Shown here: positions 1 through 5,442 of the stretch, piece by piece
How the letters are laid out: the number at the start of each line of letters is the position of its first letter
Position numbering within the stretch: position 1 is the first letter of the stretch
Assembly: GCA_018900295.1 (NCBI GenBank)
Contig: JAHIGH010000214.1
Span: forward strand, 1 to 5,585
Source: Patescibacteria group bacterium
Lineage (GTDB): Bacteria > Patescibacteriota > Microgenomatia > Levybacterales > UBA12049
Direction: 5' to 3'
Length of the DNA stretch: 5,585 bases
Notes under the pieces: model-generated
What the model was told of the DNA's origin: nothing
Database searches by the model: none
Seen by the model: only the letters and a program-made list of their open reading frames with translations
Made by a program: the position numbers and the translations under genes

Positions 1-1
1 A

Positions 2-141
2 ATCAATCATCCCCTTTAATCCGTGTTCTTTATATATTCGCGTCAATTATCTTTTTTGCTGTATATATAATTTTCTGGCTCAAAATCTTCAAATACCCCA
101 CCCCATTCCTGCCATTCTAGTTTTAGTTTTTCCCGAGCCTA
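2..141 (-). other. Stretch downstream of proS with two protein-like open segments, possible gene remnant
   Basis: Just after the proS stop, the minus strand has 31 open codons from 138 down to a TGA at 43-45. The segment looks protein-like (AREKLKLEWQEW, then an acidic-aromatic stretch FEDFEPENYIY) but has no ATG, GTG or TTG start and is preceded by a TAG at 139-141. A second frame opens with TTG at 44-46 directly after a TAA, and reads 15 residues including IYKEHGLKGM to the window edge; it also contains an ATG at 8-10 preceded by AAAGGGG. The two segments could be pieces of one decayed gene, separated near an A6 run at 52-57, or the second could be the start of the next gene. I do not recognise either. 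Chance open frames remain quite possible at these lengths. No convincing hairpin-plus-U-run terminator is visible here. Confidence 0.25.
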
Positions 142-142
142 A

Positions 143-1846
143 TTAAGCCCTAAAATATTTGAGGATATCCTGAAGAGTCAACAATTCTATCTTCCCGCTT
201 TTTCTCTCTTTCAATTCTATTTTATCTCCAGACCTGGGACTCACTACCAACCGTACCGGAATTCCAATCAGGTCAGCATCCGCGAACTTTTCCCCCGCTC
301 TTATATCCCTATCGTCATACAACACGTCAACCCCCGCCTTTTTAAGCTCATCATATATTTCCTGCCCGAAACTTTTGACTTTTGACTTTTGAATTTCTAT
401 CAGGTGCGCTTGAAACGGCGCAACCGCTTCCGGCCAAACAATACCCTTCTCATCATTGTATATCTCAACAATCGCGGCCATTGTCCTGGCGAGTCCGATA
501 CCATAACACCCCATATAATAAGGCTTCTCACTTCCGTCAACATCGGTAAAACAAGCTCCTCTCATTTTTGAAGAATAATGAAATCCAAGCTGAAAAATAT
601 TACCAACCTCAATGCCGCGCTTGGCAACAAGTATTTTTCCATGAGGAGACAAATATCCGGGCCGCGCAAACGCGATATCTCCCTCAATATCCAAAGTATA
701 ATCGCGGTCTATATTGACATTTAGCAGATCCAAATACTTGACATTTGCTCCTGTATAAGCATTCTTAATTGTACGAAGAGATATGTCCCCGATAATTACA
801 AGATGTTTTCCTGACTTTTTTGCCTTTTCGGCAAGACCAATCGGCGAAATAAAACCAGGCTCAGAACCGATCTCGCGTATCTCTCTCTCAGTAGCATGAC
901 GTAATTTATATACTTTCGCCAAATGCATCAGCTTTATTTCATTAACTTCCAAATCGCCCCTGATAACAGCCAGGATCATATTGCCTTTTTCATCAACCAT
1001 CATCAAATCCTTTATTTGCTGCCACAAAGGCATGTTGTGAAGCTTGACGCCATCCTCCATAGTATTACCTCTCATCGCTTTGACTTCTTCCATCGGCTTT
1101 TCCTTTTCATCTATATTTTTACTGTCTCTCTGGAACTGTGCAACTTCTTCATGCGCCGCATATTCTCCGTCATCTGTCATAAAAAATTTACTTTCCCCGA
1201 TCTGGCTTTCGACGACAAATTCATGACAATATTCCCCGCCTATATACCCATTATCTGATTCAACAATAAGTGTTTTAAGTCCCAATCTCTCAAAAATTTT
1301 TGTATAAGTATCTCCCATTTTTTTGTACCACTTCTTGAAATCTTCTTCTGTCGAATGGAAAGAATATCCGTCCTTCATGACGAACTCCCGAAGACGCAAG
1401 AGCCCTCCGCGGGCCCGCATCTCATCACGAAATTTTGTAGAAAATTGATAGAGGATAAACGGTAAATCTTTATAGCTGATTTGAAATTTACGGACCAAAT
1501 CAACAAGCATTTCCTCAGCAGTACCGCCGAGAACAAATTCCGTCTCACTGCGGTCTTTAATTGACATCAGCTCAAATCCTACTGAACTCGTCCGGTTAGT
1601 TTCTTTCCATAAAGATTTTGGATGTAGTATAGGTGTAATCATTTCTTGCGCTCCGGTCTTGTCCATTTCTTCTTTTATAATACTCTGGATTTTTTGATGC
1701 ACACGCATACCAAGAGGAAGAAGATAATATCGTCCCGCAGTACTCTCGCGGATATACCCCGCTCGATAAAGTAATTTATGGGAAATAAGCGTAGCATCTT
1801 TTGGGGATTCCTTAAACGTCTTCCCAAACAAATGTGAATACCTCAT
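143..1846 (-). CDS. proS: Prolyl-tRNA synthetase, bacterial type with editing domain
   Basis: Cytoplasmic class II aminoacyl-tRNA synthetase that charges tRNA-Pro with proline using ATP. The 567 residues match the usual bacterial length. Class II motif 1 lies around residues 63-80 (TGAQEMITPILHP), motif 2 around 138-163 (KFRDEMRARGG, REFVMKDGYSF) and motif 3 around 443-457 (YYMGCYGIGLART). Between motifs 2 and 3, roughly 225-400, is the YbaK-like insertion that hydrolyses mischarged Ala-tRNA-Pro, with K279, IRGD (295-298) and GFISP (331-335). The anticodon-binding domain covers about 475-567 (VLYDDRD, GEKFADADLIGIP). The ATG start gives the expected N-terminus MRYSHLFGKT; no Shine-Dalgarno is visible. 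The gene lies 21 bp after gnd and is probably co-transcribed with it. Oddities: GGTAEE at 107-112 replaces the usual GPTHEE; an Asp (373) seems to sit where editing domains usually have His; and a heptamer array lies in the coding sequence. Confidence 0.97.
   Translation of the reverse strand: MRYSHLFGKTFKESPKDATLISHKLLYRAGYIRESTAGRYYLLPLGMRVHQKIQSIIKEEMDKTGAQEMITPILHPKSLWKETNRTSSVGFELMSIKDRSETEFVLGGTAEEMLVDLVRKFQISYKDLPFILYQFSTKFRDEMRARGGLLRLREFVMKDGYSFHSTEEDFKKWYKKMGDTYTKIFERLGLKTLIVESDNGYIGGEYCHEFVVESQIGESKFFMTDDGEYAAHEEVAQFQRDSKNIDEKEKPMEEVKAMRGNTMEDGVKLHNMPLWQQIKDLMMVDEKGNMILAVIRGDLEVNEIKLMHLAKVYKLRHATEREIREIGSEPGFISPIGLAEKAKKSGKHLVIIGDISLRTIKNAYTGANVKYLDLLNVNIDRDYTLDIEGDIAFARPGYLSPHGKILVAKRGIEVGNIFQLGFHYSSKMRGACFTDVDGSEKPYYMGCYGIGLARTMAAIVEIYNDEKGIVWPEAVAPFQAHLIEIQKSKVKSFGQEIYDELKKAGVDVLYDDRDIRAGEKFADADLIGIPVRLVVSPRSGDKIELKERKSGKIELLTLQDILKYFRA
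371..391 (-). repeat. Three tandem CAAAAGT heptamers inside proS
   Basis: On the coding (minus) strand this is CAAAAGT repeated three times without mismatch. It encodes QKSKVKS at residues 486-492 of ProS, in the loop between the first strand and first helix of the anticodon-binding domain. The same 21 bases occur in pgl at 4746-4766 in another codon phase. The surrounding domain does not look longer than usual, so the array may have replaced native sequence rather than lengthened it. Confidence 0.85.
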
Positions 1847-1871
1847 AACTTTATGAACTTTATAACTTTAT
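1847..1871 (-). repeat. Three copies of an AT-rich octamer between gnd and proS
   Basis: On the plus strand AACTTTAT occurs at 1847-1854, 1856-1863 and 1864-1871, with one extra G at 1855. On the coding strand this reads ATAAAGTT three times, filling the whole gap and running into the gnd stop codon (1868-1870). It replaces any Shine-Dalgarno in front of proS. It could be a simple slippage array or part of a dispersed short repeat family. Confidence 0.8.
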
Positions 1872-2812
1872 AAACTCTCAACTTTCTTTACCTCGTGTCC
1901 TCCGAACTGATTACGTAGGGCCGCCACGAGCTTCGCTGCAAAACTATCCCTCACTGCCTTATCATACTGTGATCGTTCCCGGAATTCCAAGGACTTCGCG
2001 ATAACATCAACAGGCACATGTTCTGCATGGGCCTCCTCAATCGTCCATTTTGCCTCTCCGGTCGCGCTAATTACCCCCTCTATATTTATAAAACCCGGAT
2101 CTTCCCTAAATGCATTCACCGCCATATCTAAAAGAAAACTCCTGATAATACTGCCCCGCTGATATATATTTCCGACGTCAAGCAAATTAAGCGAGTAAGG
2201 CGACTTCTCAAGCACTCCAAATCCCTCTCCCAGCGCCTGCATCATCCCATATTCAATTCCATTATGTACCATTTTTACGAAATGACCCGCTCCTCCTGTA
2301 CCAAAATAATTATGCGCCCCCTCGGGAGTTACCAAACTATCCAAAGCCGGACAAATATACTCATAGCCCTCTTTATTCCCACCTGCCATAAGACAAAATC
2401 CATCTTCAAGCCCCCGTACGCCTCCTGAAACCCCAATCCCTAAAAATTTAATCCCCTTGGGGATAAATGCATCAAAACGCCGATGTGTATCCTTGAAATG
2501 CGCGTTACCACCGTCAATAACAATATCTCCGGGCTCTGCAATATTAACAATCTCATTAACTACATTCTCTGTTGCTTCTCCTGCAGGAACCATCAACCAA
2601 AAAACTCTCGGTTTCAAAAGCATATCTCGCAAACTTTCTATACTATAAGAAATTTTCAATTTCCCCTTTACAATATATTCACCCTTATCAATTTTAAGTT
2701 GATCCAATACATCTCTCGACCTGTTCCACACAACCACATCATGACCCTCTCTCAAGAGTTTCTCCATCAAACGGCTCCCCATCTTTCCAAGACCCAAAAT
2801 ACCAATCTGCAT
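1868..2812 (-). CDS. gnd: 6-phosphogluconate dehydrogenase (decarboxylating), short form
   Basis: Oxidatively decarboxylates 6-phosphogluconate to ribulose-5-phosphate and CO2, the last step of the oxidative pentose phosphate branch, in the cytoplasm. The 314 residues fit the short YqeC/GndA-like family rather than the roughly 470-residue classical enzyme. The Rossmann domain begins GILGLGKMG (4-12), followed by the second-strand end VVWNRS (27-32), VPAG (75-78), and IDGGNAHFKDT (99-109). Substrate-binding SGG is at 129-131, and the catalytic motif GHFVKMVHNGIEYG (176-189) supplies K180, N184 and E187. The C-terminal helical domain holds YQRGSIIRSFLLD (217-229) and ends with NQFGGH. NRS at 30-32 instead of an acidic residue suggests possible NADP+ preference, which is an inference. 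The ATG start is set by the Rossmann strand; no Shine-Dalgarno precedes it, but a promoter candidate lies immediately upstream. It is 115 bp after zwf and 21 bp before proS. Confidence 0.93.
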   Translation of the reverse strand: MQIGILGLGKMGSRLMEKLLREGHDVVVWNRSRDVLDQLKIDKGEYIVKGKLKISYSIESLRDMLLKPRVFWLMVPAGEATENVVNEIVNIAEPGDIVIDGGNAHFKDTHRRFDAFIPKGIKFLGIGVSGGVRGLEDGFCLMAGGNKEGYEYICPALDSLVTPEGAHNYFGTGGAGHFVKMVHNGIEYGMMQALGEGFGVLEKSPYSLNLLDVGNIYQRGSIIRSFLLDMAVNAFREDPGFINIEGVISATGEAKWTIEEAHAEHVPVDVIAKSLEFRERSQYDKAVRDSFAAKLVAALRNQFGGHEVKKVESL

Positions 2813-2823
2813 AGTTCTATGTA

Positions 2824-2852
2824 ATTATTAACTAATCAAACAAATTTTTCAA
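2824..2852 (-). promoter_or_regulatory. Candidate sigma-70-type promoter for gnd
   Basis: On the minus strand, TTGAAA (2852-2847) and AATAAT (2829-2824) are separated by exactly 17 bases. Each hexamer matches five of six consensus positions. The -10 box ends 11 bases before the gnd ATG, so a start site at the usual distance would leave an untranslated leader of only about 4-6 bases. That agrees with the absence of a Shine-Dalgarno. The region is AT-rich, which raises the chance of a random match. Confidence 0.5.
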
Positions 2853-2859
2853 CTCCCTG

Positions 2860-2927
2860 CCCTCCTAAGATCGCTCCGTGAGCCGTGCACGAATAGTGCA
2901 GAAAGGCGAACGGCAAGATCAGGAGGG
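2860..2927. repeat. GC-rich palindromic element in the zwf-gnd gap
   Basis: Outer arms CCCTCCT (2860-2866) and AGGAGGG (2921-2927) are perfectly complementary and are extended by GATC on both sides (2869-2872 and 2917-2920) with two unpaired bases on one side. Inside, TGCAC (2886-2890) pairs with GTGCA (2896-2900) as a small hairpin, and GCTC and GAGC around 2873-2883 can form another. The element begins one base past the zwf stop codon and is more GC-rich than its AT-rich flank. There is no U-run after it on the minus strand, so it is not a classic intrinsic terminator; it may attenuate transcription, stabilise the zwf end, or be a mobile palindrome. Confidence 0.75.
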
Positions 2928-4388
2928 TCATATCCACTTCCTTCCATCCTTCTCAATCAAAACATTTGCCTCCTGAGAACCCCAGGAACCAATCTTGTAA
3001 GTCGGAAGAACAAATTTTTCTGAGTCATTTTGATTTTTCCATCCCTCCATAATTTGAGAAATAAGACTCCATGAGCTCTCAAGCTCATCGGAACGGTTAA
3101 AAAGCGTCTGATCCCCTGAAAAAATATCCAATAAAAGCTTCTCGTATGACACATCCTTGTGTCCCCCAAACTCCTCCTTATACAAAAATTTCATATCAAC
3201 AGTACCCAATGCAAGCTGCGATTTAGCTCCGCTTATAGGAGGACGTTTCACTACAACGCGCATTCCGATTCCTTCATTCGGTTGAATTCTGATTGTAAGT
3301 ACATTTCCGATTTCCGGACAACCGTATTCCTTAAATAGAACACTACAGGTCTGTTTAAAAACCAGCTTTATTTTCACTACATTCTTAGCCATCCCTTTAC
3401 CGGCACGTATATAAAAAGGGACATTCTCAAATCGTTTTGTATCGACAAAAAGTTTCATCGCGACAAAAGTCTCAGTCATTGAATTTTCTGCCACCTCCGA
3501 TTCTTTCTTATACCCCTCATATTGTCCGCGTATAACTTGACTTGTGACGTCCTCGGGCCGGATACTTCGTATTGCCTTAATAGCGGCCGCTCTTACATTT
3601 CGTACATCTTCGCGGGCAAAACTTTTTGGCTGCTCCATGGTGATAGTTGCCAAAAGCTGAAGGAGATGATTTTGCGCTACATCCCGCATAATTCCAATAC
3701 CATCAAAGAAGCTTCCGCGGCTGCCGATACCGGCTTTTTCAGCAAAGGTTATTTGCACATGATCTAAGTAATTTTTATTCCAAACAGGCTCGAAAATACC
3801 ATTCGCGAAACGAAATGCCAATACATTCTGCACAGTCTCTTTAGCCAAATAATGGTCAACACGATAAATTTGTCTCTCTTTAAAAATCTCAGACAACCTT
3901 TTATCAAGTTCTCTCGCGTTTTCCAAATCGCGGCCAAATGGTTTTTCTATTGCGAGCCTGGTTCGTATACTGCGTGCCAATTTAGATTCCTTTAAATTAT
4001 GGAGAATTGAGAGATATTTATCCGGCGGCGTAGCCAAATACAACAAATGAGTCATATCCCCTCCCGCTTCAGCATCAAATGTGTCAAGTTTTTTATTTAA
4101 TTGCGCGTAACCGGAAAATTCATCAAAATATCCTTGCTGATAATAAATATTTTCCGCAAAATTACCCCATCGCTTTACTTCCGACCCTTTTACGCACAAC
4201 TCCTCTCGAAGAAATTTCCTATATTCTTCGTCTGTAAAAGACCTGCGGGCAAAACCGACAATATAAAATTTTTCGCCAAGTAAACCTTTATCAAAAAGAG
4301 AAAAAAGTGCCGGAAACAATTTATGCTGTGCCAAATCCCCAGTACCGCCGAAGATAACAATAACAAATGGACTCATACCTCCATTCAT
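2928..4388 (-). CDS. zwf: Glucose-6-phosphate 1-dehydrogenase
   Basis: Oxidises glucose-6-phosphate to 6-phosphogluconolactone with NAD(P)+, the committing step of the oxidative pentose phosphate branch, in the cytoplasm. The 486 residues are the normal bacterial length. The nucleotide-binding motif FGGTGDLAQHK is at 13-23. EKPFG (148-152) and the signature RVDHYLAKE (176-184) follow; D178 and H179 correspond to the Asp-His pair, and H241 in QNH to the catalytic base of the Leuconostoc enzyme. Further family blocks are RFANGIFEPVWN (193-204), YIRAGKGM (326-333), GDQTLFNRSDE (425-435) and the terminal GSWG (467-470) and DGRKWI. The ATG at 4388 is preferred over the ATG four codons later because GAGGAG lies 10 bases upstream, whereas GGAGG is only one base from the second. 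The C-terminus is intact although a palindrome abuts the stop. It follows pgl by 91 bp and is probably in the same operon. Confidence 0.97.
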   Translation of the reverse strand: MNGGMSPFVIVIFGGTGDLAQHKLFPALFSLFDKGLLGEKFYIVGFARRSFTDEEYRKFLREELCVKGSEVKRWGNFAENIYYQQGYFDEFSGYAQLNKKLDTFDAEAGGDMTHLLYLATPPDKYLSILHNLKESKLARSIRTRLAIEKPFGRDLENARELDKRLSEIFKERQIYRVDHYLAKETVQNVLAFRFANGIFEPVWNKNYLDHVQITFAEKAGIGSRGSFFDGIGIMRDVAQNHLLQLLATITMEQPKSFAREDVRNVRAAAIKAIRSIRPEDVTSQVIRGQYEGYKKESEVAENSMTETFVAMKLFVDTKRFENVPFYIRAGKGMAKNVVKIKLVFKQTCSVLFKEYGCPEIGNVLTIRIQPNEGIGMRVVVKRPPISGAKSQLALGTVDMKFLYKEEFGGHKDVSYEKLLLDIFSGDQTLFNRSDELESSWSLISQIMEGWKNQNDSEKFVLPTYKIGSWGSQEANVLIEKDGRKWI

Positions 4389-4394
4389 ATTCTA

Positions 4395-4463
4395 CTATCT
4401 CCTCAACACTTTTAGCAATGACGAAAATAAGAGGCTCATCCAAAAAATCAAATCATCTGCCAT
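4395..4463 (-). CDS. Possible 22-residue leader or small ORF before zwf
   Basis: An ATG at 4461-4463 opens a 22-codon frame ending with TAG at 4395-4397, six bases before the zwf ATG. The peptide begins MADDLIFWMSLLF and ends KVLRR: a hydrophobic core with an acidic start and a basic end, like a tiny membrane segment. Its last codons contain the zwf Shine-Dalgarno, so translation of one could be coupled to the other. No Shine-Dalgarno precedes its own start, and an open frame this short can arise by chance, so it is only a candidate. Confidence 0.2.
   Translation of the reverse strand: MADDLIFWMSLLFSSLLKVLRR
4398..4404 (-). promoter_or_regulatory. Shine-Dalgarno of zwf
   Basis: GAGGAGA on the minus strand ends nine bases before the zwf ATG. 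It is the only strong Shine-Dalgarno match in front of any of the four complete genes, and it decides between the two nearby ATG codons of zwf. Confidence 0.6.
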
Positions 4464-4479
4464 TGCATTGTAAATTATC

Positions 4480-5328
4480 CTATATTTCCTGATCAGTGAT
4501 CATCAAAGTCTTCCGGGCAATCTCCGGCCTTTTATAAAACCTCCCCGGAACCTCCTCCGGCGAAGACGGATCACTTCCATCTTGAAAAACCAACTCAAGC
4601 GCCCTCGCCTTAGACGAGCCAAAAACCAACACGAGCAAAATATCCATCATAGTCAAACCCATAAAAGTCATGGTCACCCTCTCTCCATACCTCCCGCTCT
4701 CATCATTATATTCAACAACCAAATCTGTAGTATTATATATGTCAGACTTTTGACTTTTGACTTTTGCCTGCCCCGCGAAGCCTTGCCTGCCAGACGTAGC
4801 CTTGGCGAAGCCTGGGCGAAGTGGGGATTTTTGATCTTCGGCCGGTATACCTGCTATGTGTCCATCCGCTCCAATTCCAAGTATCCCAATATGTTTGGGG
4901 AATGTGCTTTGAAGAGAGCGGAGTTTAGCGTCATACTCGCGTGCGGTCTCTTCCCTGCTCAATCCTGCTTGCAAAATAGGATAAAAAGGAATATCCAGCA
5001 TTTCCAGATATCTTAAAAAACCTGTATCTCGGATCATCTTCTCATTACTATTCTCATGAAGTTTTAATCCATATCTTTCATCAACCATCCCTACCGCGCC
5101 TGGCACCACACTCTCTTCACGCGCTAATTTACTATATAACTCCTTTGGCGTGTTACCTCCTGAAAGATATAAGACAGATTTTTTATCTACAATTAATGAA
5201 AGAATATTCGGGGCCAATTCAAAACCCTTTTGCTGATCCACTACTTTGACAACCGAAACACCGCTATATATATGTGTCAAAACATTCTGCTCTACAAGAA
5301 AATGTGCCAACTCATTAACCATATCCAT
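4480..5328 (-). CDS. pgl: 6-phosphogluconolactonase, DevB/SOL type, with in-frame repeat insertion
   Basis: Hydrolyses 6-phosphogluconolactone to 6-phosphogluconate, linking the zwf and gnd reactions. The family is recognised from LSGGNTPKELY (55-65), DERY (83-86), NSNEKMIRD (93-101) and GIGADGHIAGI (151-161), the counterpart of GxGxDGHxASLFP; then RVTMTFMGL (217-225), LVFGSSKA (234-241) and ITDQ near the end. This is the glucosamine-6-P isomerase/lactonase fold; the lactonase assignment rests partly on the zwf and gnd neighbours. The 282 residues include about 30 (166-195) encoded by repeat DNA in a variable region between the DGH motif and the next strand; without them the length would be about 252. 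The start is uncertain by two codons (M1 or M3) and has no clear Shine-Dalgarno. A 90-bp palindromic repeat ends 11 bases upstream of it. Core motifs survive, so the enzyme is probably active. Confidence 0.86.
   Translation of the reverse strand: MDMVNELAHFLVEQNVLTHIYSGVSVVKVVDQQKGFELAPNILSLIVDKKSVLYLSGGNTPKELYSKLAREESVVPGAVGMVDERYGLKLHENSNEKMIRDTGFLRYLEMLDIPFYPILQAGLSREETAREYDAKLRSLQSTFPKHIGILGIGADGHIAGIPAEDQKSPLRPGFAKATSGRQGFAGQAKVKSQKSDIYNTTDLVVEYNDESGRYGERVTMTFMGLTMMDILLVLVFGSSKARALELVFQDGSDPSSPEEVPGRFYKRPEIARKTLMITDQEI
4746..4766 (-). repeat. Three tandem CAAAAGT heptamers inside pgl
   Basis: Identical over 21 bases to the array in proS and in the same orientation relative to the coding strand. 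Here the codon phase differs and the array encodes the residues around KVKSQKS (189-195). It directly follows the GC-rich repeat block in the direction of transcription. Confidence 0.85.
4767..4833 (-). repeat. GC-rich repeat block inserted in frame in pgl
   Basis: This block encodes residues 166-188 of the lactonase, including PGFAKATSGRQGFAG. It is clearly more GC-rich than the surrounding gene and internally repetitive: GCGAAGCC occurs on the plus strand at 4775-4782 and 4805-4812, exactly 30 bases apart, so both copies encode Gly-Phe-Ala; a third GCGAAG is at 4816-4821. CCCC (4771-4774) and GGGG (4823-4826) can pair. Its composition and lack of family-like sequence suggest that it came from a dispersed repeat rather than ancestral pgl. 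Confidence 0.75.
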
Positions 5329-5339
5329 TCAAAATAGAT

Positions 5340-5429
5340 GTCATTGCGAGAAGCACCACGATAGTGGGCGACGAAGCAATCTCTCTCAATAACTGGATTG
5401 CCGCACTCCTTTCAGTCGCTCGCAATGAC
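5340..5429. repeat. 90-bp palindromic repeat between rseP-like gene and pgl
   Basis: The ends GTCATTGCGAG (5340-5350) and CTCGCAATGAC (5419-5429) form a perfect 11-bp inverted repeat. CGAC (5369-5372) and GTCG (5415-5418) extend the stem past a bulged hairpin, CCAC (5356-5359) with GTGG (5364-5367). At the centre GCAATC (5376-5381) pairs with GATTGC (5396-5401). From memory, palindromes with GTCATTGCGAG ends and GAAGCAATC cores are scattered through many bacterial genomes, so this is likely a non-autonomous palindromic element. It starts 13 bases after the upstream stop codon and ends 11 bases before pgl, so it forms most of this gap. No U-run follows it on the minus strand. Confidence 0.85.
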
Positions 5430-5442
5430 AACCAGTGAACAC

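Noticed and set aside
923..1258. 111-codon plus-strand open frame opposite proS
   Set aside because: Antisense to the well-conserved editing-domain region of proS; the composition looks like a codon shadow and there is no start signal.
2483..2824. 113-codon plus-strand open frame opposite gnd
   Set aside because: It mirrors the conserved gnd N-terminal half and has no family resemblance, so it is a shadow.
2957..3169. 70-codon minus-strand frame inside zwf
   Set aside because: Alternative frame of a confidently identified gene with no Shine-Dalgarno and no recognisable motif.
4409..4432. Possible promoter (TTGATT, 16 bases, TATTTT) or degenerate palindrome copy (GCAATGACG) in the pgl-zwf gap
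   Set aside because: Both promoter boxes match only four of six positions, and the palindrome similarity is limited to about nine bases without a second arm.
4741..4833. CRISPR-like or tandem-repeat array in pgl
   Set aside because: The repeats are 7 bp and short GC-rich words without regular unique spacers, and they are translated in frame within pgl.
4582..5016. 144-codon open frame on the plus strand opposite pgl
   Set aside because: It lies wholly antisense to pgl, shows no recognisable family, and is helped by the repeat block staying open on both strands.
5340..5429. Intrinsic terminator for the rseP-like gene
   Set aside because: The stem is long and interrupted and no U-run follows on the transcribed strand, so a repeat element fits better.
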